NCBI GenBank assembly: GCA_025667525.1
Contig: JANFOE010000056.1
Location: 377,001 to 441,000 of the forward strand
Reading direction: 5' to 3'
DNA from: Glebionis coronaria
Lineage: Eukaryota; Streptophyta; Magnoliopsida; Asterales; Asteraceae
DNA length: 64,000 bases
In this document: in pieces, positions 54,220 to 64,000 of the stretch
How positions within the stretch are numbered: position 1 is the first letter of the stretch
Layout of the letters: every line of letters starts with the position of its first letter
The notes under the pieces: generated by a model
What the model was told of the DNA's origin: nothing
The model's input: only the letters and a program-made list of their open reading frames with translations
Databases searched by the model: none
Position numbers and translations under genes: made by a program

Positions 54220-57200
54220 TGATGAGATGGCATTTATACATGATCTCATCGTTCTTTTCGGGCTTTAAATACATAAAATGTCATAATTACCATATATATG
54301 CTTGTGTTTGTTTACTTGTGTATTTTAGATATGGATATCGTGAAAAAGACAAAATATCACAAGAAACAAGAAAAAACGAACACGAGAAACGAAGCCGCAC
54401 AATGAACCAGGCCCAAGTTATGGATTTCTCAAAGAATAACCCTTGAAGACTTGAAGATGTACAAGAATGATCCTTAAGCTATGAAGAAATGACACTTAAT
54501 ACCCTTGTATATTCATAATTACAAGTTTGGTCCCTTAAGTTTGTCATATTTACAAAAAGGTCCTTCAACTTTGAAGATTTGGCAAGTTTAGTCACTCAAC
54601 AATTCTAAATTGTCAACAATGGTCCCTCATGAAGTCAAAGATCCAATGAAGACCTTCAAAGATGAGAAATGTCCAAGATCAGTCCTTGAACTATCCAAAA
54701 TTGGCAAAACAAACCCTTAAAACCTTTACAAAAAAGTTTTGGGGCAAAAGTGTGAAATAAAGAAGTTTAAATACAAAGGGAATTCGTTTGTTGGGCTGAA
54801 ATTCTTATTTTACACATTTTACCAAAACACAAGGGCCACTTCTGCCATTTCCAAAGTTTAAAAACATAAACACGCGCCAAACACTTACTTTTCCCCAAAA
54901 TTCGGATCAAACGAGTTACTGTTTAGCTTTATGAACCCAGTAACATTTGAGCTTAAAACAAAGGGTAATTTTCAATTACCCTGACCCACGTATGATTCAC
55001 CTCAAACCAAATCATTCCACACCTTAACATCACCAATCCCACTACCCTATGGCCCCCACGATTTAACCCGTTAGCCAATGAAATGCCAACTTCCTCTCCA
55101 AGCAAAACCATGTGGAAAGATCAATGATTTACAATCATTACTTGGCCCCAAAGGATAAATGAACGTCTAGGATTCATTTGGACAGCTCACAACATCAAAC
55201 GCGTCTAGAAGACTCAAGGGCAAAACTGAGATTTCATAGCTAGGGTTTTCATGTATTTTTCCATTCTAGAATCGTCTATTGTACTCTAAAAAAGGAGCCT
55301 CAACCTATGAGTAGCCCTTTGTTCTAGATTTTGGCTAAGAATTTTGTAATTCCTTTTATTAAATAAAAAGTTGGTATTTTCTTAAAAAGTCTTGTAATTC
55401 CTTTTTTGTTTATAAAGTTGGTATCCTTCTTAGTTGAATTTGAGTTCCATTTATCTGTTGTTGAGTTTTTGAGAAAGGTTTTATGATTTAAAATCCTTGT
55501 TTTCAAAAATATGTGGTTGTTTTACTTTGATCTTGTGTTTGTTGATCTTAGCAGGTACAAAGGAAGCTTGTGGTTGTTCTTGCTACCACATAAGCTCTAA
55601 ACATCCCAAGGTGCGGATTGTACATCTTTGAGGTTTGATTTTCAAATCCATTTTCATTTTCTGTCAAATATTTGATGATTATGTGATTTGTGGATTTGAT
55701 GGTTTGATTGTTGTTTATTTGGTTCTAATCTGTCACATAGGGTATATTAGAGCATATATCACCTAGATCTTGTTGATTGTAGGTCTTAAAATCAGATTTG
55801 AGTGAAAAAGGTTTGATAACGGGGTGTTTGTGTCTGCTGGTTCAAAGGCCTTAGGGCCTTAGAGCTTTGTTCCTTTTGGTTTTTAGTTGTTTTTTTGTTG
55901 TGTTAGAAGGTATTTTAGGTGTTGGTTTGGTCTTAAACAAGCTAGAACTAAAAAACGTAGGTAGCTAGAATTTTGAACACAAATCCAGTCAAACACATCA
56001 GATTAATTTGTGTGCTTGTTTCAATGATTTGAAGTCTGAATTTTGGTATGCTAGTAGTTTTGATGGTTTTTTAGCTCTCTATTATCTGGTTGCAAAGTTT
56101 GGTGGCTTATTGAGAATTTTAGAGCTTATTGAATTTCATCTTTTGGTCAACTATATCAGCAAATGTTCTTGTATGCATGCTATTTGATTTGCTTAGTTGA
56201 GTGCCTTCTTGTGATTGGATTTGTGATTATTGTGTTGTTGTTGACTCCCACTAAGCCAAAGCTTATTGGGGTGCCTTTGTTTCCAAAAATCATCCATAAA
56301 CAAAGCTTGAAATCAAGCTTAAAGTTACATGTTCATCAGCAGTGGGAACTCCTTTCCCACTGCTTGTTACCACTGCTAGTGTTAATTTGCAAAGAGCTTA
56401 TCAATAAGATGTTCTAGCTTATTTAAACGTGCAACAACTTCAAATTGGTAATAGGTGTTCATCATTTGACCCAATTGTTTATTCTGGAGCATTTGGGTGG
56501 TTAACTTTAAGGTTTGACTAGAAATCCAATTAGTTTGACTTTTACATAAGTGTTTATTGATTCATTCAGCTTATTTTGCTTTGCTTATTGAACTTTTCTT
56601 GATTGATTTGGCTTATTTAAGTCATTTAGAGTCTTTTTCAAGTTGAATCAAGGTCTGAGGTGGTCTAAACTCTAAGTCGACTATTTTGTCTTTTAGTGGA
56701 TTTGTACTTTGCTTATTTCTGGCTTATTTGTTGTGCTTTTTCAAAATTTCTTTTCACAGATCTCTTAGGCATTTCAAAAAAAGGTTGTGTGTCAAATTAG
56801 AGCTTATGGCATTGGCTTATAGCTTAATGGGCCAAAAAGCCCATTAAGAATAAGTTGTTGTACATTTAAGTTGTGAAAAGCTCACATTCAGCTTTTGGGC
56901 CTTCGGACTTTTATGTATAGAATTAAATTTTAAGCTAGACTGGTGATTTTCAGCTTATTTGGTTAAGGTTGATCTTATTGGGACAAAAAGCCAAATAACT
57001 TGGTCTGCTTTTTATTTTGGCCCATTTGGGGGCCCATTAGGGGTATTTTGGTAATTTCACTTTCATTTTCTGTTTATTTAGGTTAAAATAAATTAGTTTG
57101 TTAGTTTTTAGAAATTTTTATAATTTTTGGATTTTTAATATTATTTTAATATTATTTTATTATTAAAATTAATTTTTAATATTTTTGCAACTTTTACATT

Positions 57201-57811
57201 TTTCCTAGGTCAAATACATTAAGTTAGGATTTTTAAAAGTCTTAGATTAATTCTCTCATCATTTTATTAATTTTTAGAATTATTTTAATATTTTAATAGT
57301 TTTTAATCATTTAAAAATAGTTTTCTTTAGTTTAAAATTTCATAAAAATTAGTTTTTAGTCTTATTTAGTCATTTTAGAGTGTTACAAAGTGAAAAATCT
57401 TTATTTGGGCTTTTTATTAATTATTTGGATTTTTAGGGCTTTAATTAGCATTTAAAAATTAATATTTAATTAATTAAAATATTTGAAAAAGTTGATCATT
57501 TGTAAACTCTTAGTTTATTTTAAGCTATTTTTGGTAATTTTTGAGAGTTTTTAGAATTAATTTTTATTTTGTCACTTTTTACGGGTTTTTTCGTTTTCTC
57601 GTCGTAGTATAAGTTTAACGAAACCGTCATTCTCTTTTCTTATCTTTTCTTTCTCAATATTAATCCAAAATCATTACGAATTATTCACACACATATACCT
57701 CCTTGGGAAACAAACTTATTTGGGTCATTAGCACTTGATTTTCCTAAATCATTTGTTTAATACTTACCGCTCATATACGCTCTTTTGTTTTCCTAAACAA
57801 GAGACGTATTT
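54220..57811 (+). repeat. Athila-D 3' LTR (about 3.6 kb, right end approximate)
   Basis: Begins TGATGAGATGG, comparable with TGATAG of Athila-B and TGATAAAA of Athila-C. The first 500 bp carry GGTCC(C/T)T-AACTTTG-type short repeats also seen in the Athila-C LTR. The rest is AT-rich with many AGCTTATT phrases and no gene. The right end is inferred from where Copia-3 coding begins; no second copy is available to confirm it. Confidence 0.55.
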
Positions 57812-58053
57812 TACCATAATCCTAAATGTATAGTGCCCTTAATGTATCGGAAGATACTCTTAACCGCTTCAAGGTGAGAGGTTTTAGGAGCCTCTTGGAA
57901 GCGAGCACAGAGGCAAACACTAAACATGATATCCGGTCGACTTGCCGTTAGGTACAACAAACTACCAATCATACCTCTATATTTGGTGTTGTCTACCGAC
58001 TCACAATCATCATCTACGGTGAGTTTAGTATCTGAGGCCATAGGGGTCTTCAT
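57812..58053 (-). pseudogene. Copia-3 pol: RT C-terminus, truncated at RNase H
   Basis: About 80 codons: YRGMIGSLLYLTASRPDIMF, HLEAVKSIFRYIKGTIHLGLW. Homology ends right after LGLW, where the Athila-D LTR begins. Confidence 0.9.
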
Positions 58054-58071
58054 TAGTCTAGAGTCTTCTAA

Positions 58072-58521
58072 TCAAAATTTCTTTAGAATTTCTTTAACAT
58101 ACTTGGATTGGTTAAAGAAAATACTACCGTCCATTTGTTTAATTTGGAGTCCTAAAAAGAAGTTAATTTCTCCCATCATACTCATTTCAAACTCGTCATG
58201 CATGATTATGGCAAAGGAATCACACAAGGATTGACAAGTTGAATCAAATATAATGTCATCAACATATATTTGTACGATAATGAGGTGAGAACCTTTCTTC
58301 TTTGTAAAGAGTGTATTGTTTAAGACCATGGTATACACATGTTTTATAAGAAAGGCTTTAAGTCTATCATACCAAGCTTTGGGTGCTTGTTTAAGACCAT
58401 AAAGAGCTTTCTTAAGCTTGTAAACATGATCCGGTTTCTCAAAATCAATTAAGCCAGGAGGTTGGTCCGCATATACCTCCTCATTGATCAAAACGTTAAG
58501 AAACGCACTCTTTACATCCAT
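58072..58521 (-). pseudogene. Copia-3 pol: RT palm
   Basis: About 149 codons: [32 protein letters not shown], catalytic YVDDIIFDSTC, MMGEINFFLGLQIKQ. Frame breaks occur at both ends. Confidence 0.92.
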
Positions 58522-58586
58522 TTGTTGAAGCTTAAAGTCTAAGGCACAAGCGTAGGCTAAAAGGATTCTAATGGATTCTAATCTTG

Positions 58587-59420
58587 CTACGGGTGCGCGT
58601 ATGTCTCGTCGTAATCAATACCTTCTTGTTGATTATAGCCTTCAGCTACAAGTATAGCCTTGTTACGAGACACAACACCATTCTCGTCTAACTTATTCCT
58701 ATATACCCATTTGGTTCCCATAATGGTAGAACTTCTAGGTGGAGGAACAAGTTCCCAAACGTCATTAGCAATGAATTGATTCAATTCTTCTTGCATAGCG
58801 ATGACCCAACTCTCATCCATCAAAGCTTCTTTAACATTCTTAGGTTCAATCAAGGAGACGAAACAAAAGAAGTTACTTTGATTTTGGACTTGAGATCTTA
58901 GGGTCCTTTGATTTAATTCGCCTATGACGTTGTCGAGAGCATGATCCTTTGACTCCTTAATGCTTACTCTGTTTTCAACATTAAGGTCTTCAACTCCTAT
59001 GTTTCTAACATCTTTGGCTTTAACTATGTCTATTTCATCTAAGTCATCATCTACCAAAGGTGGCGTCTTAGATGAAGGAGGGGTTTCATCAAATGTCACG
59101 TTAAGTGATTCTTCAGTTACACCCGAGGTTCTATTGAGGACTATGTAGGTTTTGCTAGTTTGGAAATAACCTAAAAAGATACCTTCGTACGACTTTGGGT
59201 CGAACTTAGTAAGGTAATCTTTGGTGTTGAGAATGAAGCACTTGCTTCCAAACACCCTAAAGTATTCCAATGAGGACTTCTTACCTTTAAGAATCTCATA
59301 GGGGGTCATTCCTAGGAAAGGTCGAATAAGAATTCGGTTAAGAATATAGGTCGATGTGTCCACGGCATTGCACCAAATTTTTTGAGGCAAAGATTGCTCG
59401 TTTAACATCGTCCTACTCAT
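58587..59420 (-). pseudogene. Copia-3 pol: integrase C-terminus, linker, RT N-terminus
   Basis: About 277 codons: WCNAVDTSTYILNRI, TPYEILKGKKSSLEYFRVFGSKC, GIFLGY, then WVIAMQEELNQF, GTKWVYRNKLDENG and LVAEGYNQQEGIDYDET. The linker is shorter than in Copia-1 and Copia-2. Confidence 0.92.
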
Positions 59421-59538
59421 CTCTTGGATGGTCCTATTCTTCCTTTAAACTACCCCATTTGATTGTGGAGTGCGAGGAGCTGAGAAGTTATGGGAAATAC
59501 CATGAGCTTCACAATAGGTACCAAATTTCACTTCATTA

Positions 59539-60594
59539 TCAAATTCCCCCATGATCCATCCTAGTAGAGACAATTGAACATCCTAGTTGATTTTGGATTC
59601 TTCGACTAAAGATTTCGAAGTGATCGAAAGCCTCATTCTTAGACGCCAAAAATCTAGTCCAAGTGAATCTAGAATAGTCGTCAACTATGACTAGGGTATA
59701 AAGGTTACCTCCATAACTCCGTATGGCGGAAGGTCCAAAGAGATCCATATGTAGGAGCTCTAAGCACCGAGAGGTCGAAACCAAATTCTTGGCTATGTGA
59801 CTTGAGTGAACTTGCTTCCCAACTTTGCAAGCATCACAAAAGTGACTATCAAACTTCATCTTGGGGAGATGTCTTACCAACTCCTTAGAGACTAAAGATT
59901 GAATTAAACGCATATTAGCGTGACCTAATCTCCTTTGCCAAAGAGTAGAACTATCATCTAAAGTCGCTAGACATAAGTTGTCCTTTGACTTCCTATTGAC
60001 CTTCATGACATAAAGCCCGTGCTTTCTAACACCTTTTCCATTGACCTTTCCATATTTTACGATTTCACTGTCATATTCCGAAAAGATGACCTTACACTTA
60101 TTATCACAAATTTGACATATACTTAGAAGGTTAAAACCTAAGTTATCTATGTGCTCTACATTTTCAATGATCATAGAGTCAAGAGAAACTGTACCTTTGC
60201 CAATGACATTGCCACGTCGATTACTAGCGAATGTACCGTTACCTCCACCATATGCTTTGTAGTGCGAGAACAAACTTCGATTACCCGTCATGTGTTTAGA
60301 ACATCCACTATCCTTAATCCACTCGTCGGGCTCTAAATCGATTCCCAAGCATATCTCTTTAGAAGTGTGAGCCATAAGACATTTCTCATCTTTGGGGTTG
60401 TCATCAACATCTTCACCGCTATCGCTCCATGAACCTCCAACGAATGCCGTGTGGTTCTTGTCGCGTGAATGCTTAGGACAATCACCGATGAAATGGTTCA
60501 GATCACCACATCTAAAGCATTTCCTATCACCTTTATCATCCTTGGTAAATCGGTTTTTGGATAAGGGTTTCTTGTCGTTGCTTGGTTGCCTCAC
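59539..60594 (-). pseudogene. Copia-3: zinc knuckle, protease, integrase core
   Basis: About 351 codons. Canonical knuckle CFRCGDLNHFIGDC near residue 26; protease WIKDSGCSKHMTG near 90; zinc region LWQRRLGHANM...CDACKVGKQ; integrase core LLHMDLFGP and LVIVDDYSRFTW. Confidence 0.92.
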
Positions 60595-60603
60595 GTATTG
60601 ACC

Positions 60604-61406
60604 TCATCTCTTGAAGAACTTCTTGAAGTCTCTAACTGCCATAGCATATTCCTCATCATCACTATCCAAGTAGCTTTCATAGTCACTTTGCGCCTTCTTG
60701 GCCTTAAGTGCTAGAGACTTTCTTTCACTCTTGGTTTTCACCATTTCGGAGTGCTTCAAAATTATCATATCATGAACTTTCAAGATGCCAATGAGTTCAT
60801 CAAGTGATAATGTGGTGAGGTCCTTTGATTCTTCAATCATCGTGACTTTGGATCTCCACTTTGGATGCAACGCCCTAAGAAACTTCCTAACATTGTTCTT
60901 GCTAGAAAAACCTTCATCAAGTGCTTTTAGACTAGTAATAATATTGTTAAATCTAGCAAATGCACTATCAATAGTTTCATCTTCTAAGATAACAAATTGT
61001 TCATATTGTTGAACAAGAAGATCGATTTTACTTTCTTTGACTTGGCTATTACCTTGGTGGGTTACTAAAAGAGTGTTCCAAATATCTTTAGCGGTTTCAC
61101 ACATAAAAATCCTTTTGTACTCTTTCTTGGTAAAGCATTATAAATCATCATTTTAGCCTCATTATTTTTAGCAAGTTTCCTTTTAGTGTCATCATTAGCT
61201 TTGTCAAAAGTGACAATCTATTTGCTTTTAGAAACTTCATTGTTTTGATAAGGCAAAAAATCACCATGCGTAATAACATGTCAAAGATCTAAATCTTTTG
61301 ATTTCACATAAGTCTCAAATCTATTTTTCCAATAAATAAAACTATCGGTTTCAAAAAGTGGTGGTCTTTGTATAGATTGCCCTTCTAGGTACTTGTTGGA
61401 ATCCAT
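60604..61406 (-). pseudogene. Copia-3 gag
   Basis: ATG at 61406 (MDSNKYLEGQS), 55 bases after the primer-binding site. The first 100 codons are interrupted by TGA near 61281 and TAG near 61218. From 61104 the frame is open through the UBN2-like Gag domain ([55 protein letters not shown]). A stop at 60604 separates it from the knuckle. Confidence 0.88.
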
Positions 61407-61460
61407 AGATCGATTCAAGTTTTAAAAAACAATATATTTTAAAAAGGCTTGAGCAACCAC

Positions 61461-61472
61461 TCTCTGATACCA
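61461..61472 (-). other. Copia-3 primer-binding site (initiator Met tRNA)
   Basis: Minus strand TGGTATCAGAGA, 11 of 12 bases of the initiator-Met site, 2 bases from the LTR. Confidence 0.88.
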
Positions 61473-62200
61473 ATTGTAGAAACTGGAAGGGGGGGTGAAT
61501 AGTTTCTTAAATGTTACTTGTCAAAAGACGGTTTTCAAAAATCCTTTTCAAAAACTTAGACTTGAGTGATTATGTGAAATCTTTTTATGCACAATATAGT
61601 GCAACTAAACTAATAATCACAAGTATATGCTAATAAAGAATAATGAATGTAAAGAGATAAGGAAAAGAAAGATCAAACCAAATACCAAGGATTTATAGTG
61701 GTTCGGCAACGAAGCTCACTCCTCGTTCCTACTCCACTCCTCTAGTAATCCTTACTCGAGAGTTCAACAATCAACAAGCTCCTTAAGTTGGAGAAACCGT
61801 ACACAACGTTTCTTAACCAATTTCTTACTCTAAGCTAAAAGTCAAGCCCTAATCTTAGCTAGGACCTATCTACACCTATATACTTTAAGGACCAAGTATT
61901 AACCTTAATACATACACAACTTCCGAATAGACACAACTACTTGGATCTTCACAACAATGACACAACAATGAATAAATAAGATTTGATCTTCAAAAGATCT
62001 TTGAGGTAGACACAACACTTCAAGGATGAAAGTGTTCTTCTCTTTGCACTTGGAGAAGAAGAGATGGTAGAAGAAAGATTCACTTCTAAACAAGTAGTAA
62101 TCAACCAAATGACCAGGATTTGAGTGATTTTAGAAGTATGAAAGAATCTGGAAATATATGTGCAAAAGAAGTGAAGAGAAAATCTGAGAATGGTCCACTG

Positions 62201-62206
62201 TTTATA
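62201..62206 (-). promoter_or_regulatory. TATA box in Copia-3 LTR
   Basis: Minus strand CTTATAAACAG; the palindromes at 62255-62282 and 62302-62315 lie 50-110 bases upstream. Confidence 0.6.
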
Positions 62207-62254
62207 AGACAAGGCTCCCACGGATATATCTGGTCGCGGTTCCTTATAGCTACC

Positions 62255-62282
62255 TGCAGTTCCTTATCGATAAGGAACTGCA
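62255..62282. repeat. Perfect 28-bp palindrome in Copia-3 LTR
   Basis: Left arm TGCAGTTCCTTATC, right arm its exact reverse complement, no spacer. A partial direct copy of the arm (GCGGTTCCTTATAG) lies just left of it. Confidence 0.95.
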
Positions 62283-62301
62283 TAGCCACTTAAGGAGCCG
62301 T

Positions 62302-62315
62302 CGGAGTATACTCCG
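62302..62315. repeat. Perfect 14-bp palindrome in Copia-3 LTR
   Basis: CGGAGTATACTCCG, 19 bases from the 28-bp palindrome, in the presumed upstream promoter region of the LTR. Confidence 0.93.
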
Positions 62316-62759
62316 CTCCTTTTTGTCTTTTAGTGGCTCAAATCTGGTGATTAAAATATCTTAAAAGGATATTCCAAACCAAGATAGAATATGCTATTTT
62401 TAAATTTTCAAATAATTAATTTAATAAAACATTTTCTTAAAAATAAAGTTTAATAAAAACTTCTCACACTTAATAAAAAGTGAGTTTTAAGAAAAGATTA
62501 AATCCTTGATCACTTTAATAGGATGAGTACTTGTTTGTACATACCTTAAGTGATAATGGTTGAAATGAAAAATAATTTAACTCAAGAATTTGTTTTTCGT
62601 TGTTTTCGTAAATGCTTGTTTTTACATATTGTCGTAATCAAAACAAAGCGAGACCGAAAAATGCAAGAAACGTTTTTAGGAATCATTGTGTTAACAAATT
62701 CCATAGCATAAGTTTAATAAAACATTTAGTAAACTTCTTCGCGAGACTAAATTTCTACA

Positions 62760-64000
62760 TAAATTATGTTGAGGTAGTGGTTAAACCAATTAAATAATTT
62801 ACCCACAGCTATTCACAACGCACTTTTCCTAGAACTCGGCTACGCACAAAGCAAAACCCTTATTCATTGTGTTTCGGATGTGAATTTATGGTAAAACGCC
62901 CTTAAGGTATAATTCAATTAATAATCGTAGGTAATTTCAATTTGACGCACAGGCGAGCCAGGAATTTGGTCAGCGACTAATGGCATAACACCTCCTTCCT
63001 TAACCGGGTACATGACCAGCGGTGCATTAAACCCACTTTATATTTTGTCAAAAAGGAGTAGGCCGTTAGATTATTATTGCAATTCACCAATGAACGTAAT
63101 CTTATGTAATTTAGATCTCTAACAAATCTTTATTTTAATATTATTTAGTCCATATTATTTCTTTTAAAAAAAACCTTGTTTACAACAATTCAACAATTTT
63201 TTATATAAACAAGTAAGAAAACCTAAATCATAAACACATAACTAGCTAAGAACCCATGTATTACACGGGCGGTATAATTGTATTTTGTTTCCATTAACAC
63301 TTAAATATACACTAACAATTTTTTATCATAACTTGTTTTCATTCGAAATACATAAAACTACACATATACAACATCAAAATCAAGTTGATTCGCTGATTCT
63401 TCTTAAGAGGAATAGAGGAAAAATTATGATTATCGTGATATAGTCTTTTAAAACGTCATGATTAATTTGATTGCTCTTTCTTCATAACATGATGATCAAA
63501 CAATTTTTTTATTCTTTCACGACGAGTACACCATGTTTAATTGGAAAGTATGGATGTGAATGTATATAACCAATTAGTGACGAATTATTGCTAAATGGAA
63601 ACAACAAAAAGTAATCCAACAATGTCATGACAACGTATAAACATTTGCAACTTTGGTGTCACTAAGAAATAAATCTAGAGTTATAAGACCTCTTTTTGGT
63701 ACTATAAGAGGGGTAGTATAAAATGCTTATACAAACAACATACCTAATAGTCTGTAGCCTATAAATATAAAATCTTGTCATAACAGAATAACCAAACTAA
63801 GAAAAATTAGCAATCAAAGTCAAAATAAGATTGTTAGATGATCTAAAACAATGCAAAGTTATAGAAAAAAGATTACGAGTTTATCCATGGACCCAAACCA
63901 CTAAAATAATAAAGTTGCCTCTTGACTGACATTTACATATATATTGCATCAGCTGCTATAAAGTCACCTTCAGAATGATGTCAAAGGCCTTTAGTAATTA
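62760..64000. other. AT-rich flank, nothing recognised
   Basis: About 1.2 kb after the Copia-3 LTR. TAAAT at 62760-62764 would be one target duplication. I see no coding frame with a domain, no LTR edge and no RNA gene. It may be host intergenic DNA or an older element too decayed to name. Confidence 0.5.

Larger units (their letters stand above)
51360..57811 (+). mobile_element. Athila-D, plus-strand Athila element, left part outside
   Basis: Integrase C-terminal half, then a 2.2-kb 3' non-coding region, polypurine tract and a long LTR. The missing left half should lie beyond Athila-C, outside the window. Its right end meets Copia-3 in the middle of an RNase H codon series, suggesting Athila-D inserted there. 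It is the only Athila here with visible integrase. Confidence 0.75.
57812..62759 (-). mobile_element. Copia-3, Ty1/copia element, 3' part missing from window
   Basis: A minus-strand copia element with complete 5' LTR, primer-binding site, gag, protease, integrase and RT. It stops near the start of RNase H. The missing end is either beyond Athila-D, outside the window, or deleted. Single zinc knuckle. A TGA near 61281, a TAG near 61218 and other breaks make it defective. Confidence 0.92.
61475..62759 (-). repeat. Copia-3 5' LTR (1285 bp)
   Basis: Begins TGTAGAAA and ends TTTCTACA in plus orientation, a perfect 8-bp inverted terminal repeat that fixes both edges. A G-rich GGAAGGGGGGGTG tract lies at the inner end. 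It has a minus-strand TATAAA at 62201-62206 and two perfect palindromes upstream of it. Confidence 0.85.

Noticed and set aside
62760..64000. Host gene in the right flank
   Set aside because: Only short frames without domains; no exon pattern or promoter that I can support.

Overview
The window reads as a heterochromatic block of a plant nuclear genome. I see no intact host gene, no tRNA or rRNA gene and no CRISPR array. About 98% of it (positions 1-62759) is LTR retrotransposon sequence. Ty1/copia and Ty3/gypsy proteins, initiator-Met and tRNA-Asp type primer-binding sites, AT-rich non-coding DNA and plant-style promoter motifs point to a eudicot. The Tekay-like gag and the copia Gag with two zinc knuckles resemble elements common in Asteraceae, so a daisy-family host is my best inference, not a proof.

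The layout is a set of nested insertions. From outermost to innermost I read: Copia-3 (minus; right part at 57812-62759) is split by Athila-D (plus; right part at 51360-57811). Athila-D is split in its integrase by Athila-C (minus; right end 51359). Athila-C is split in its 3' non-coding region by two elements: a small non-autonomous LTR element, LARD-E (38621-43012, complete, with a TTTTT target duplication), and the large Tekay-like Gypsy-A (plus; enters from the left edge, ends at 38466, LTR about 4.2 kb). Gypsy-A carries three insertions: Copia-1 (minus; 1-7064) in its 5' LTR, Athila-B (plus; 12087-20971) in its integrase, and Copia-2 (minus; 24969-36966) in its 3' LTR. Positions 62760-64000 are AT-rich flank with no recognisable gene.

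Most elements are decayed by stops and frameshifts. Athila-B is the exception. Its 1065-codon gag-protease frame is open and its LTR copies differ at about five sites by eye, so it is recent. It has no reverse transcriptase, RNase H or integrase. An acidic C-terminal tail ends where pol would be, so it must depend on enzymes from another element. Athila-C has the same gag-protease-acidic tail plan. Athila-D, the only one of the three with visible integrase, shares a long non-coding 3' region with Athila-B, which makes a D-like element a plausible helper.

The most striking signal is an ATTCCGA array in the 5' leader zone of unrelated elements: Athila-B (gypsy; LTR downstream of its TATA box) and Copia-2 (copia; between primer-binding site and gag). 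They share an exact 16-mer and a 13-mer, so the arrays look homologous across superfamilies. LARD-E has a related 16-bp ATTCCGGATGAAGCTT array in the same relative place. LARD-E also contains, in antisense, what looks like a captured host promoter: TGGGCY boxes, a TATA box, a pyrimidine-rich leader and a 5' splice site.
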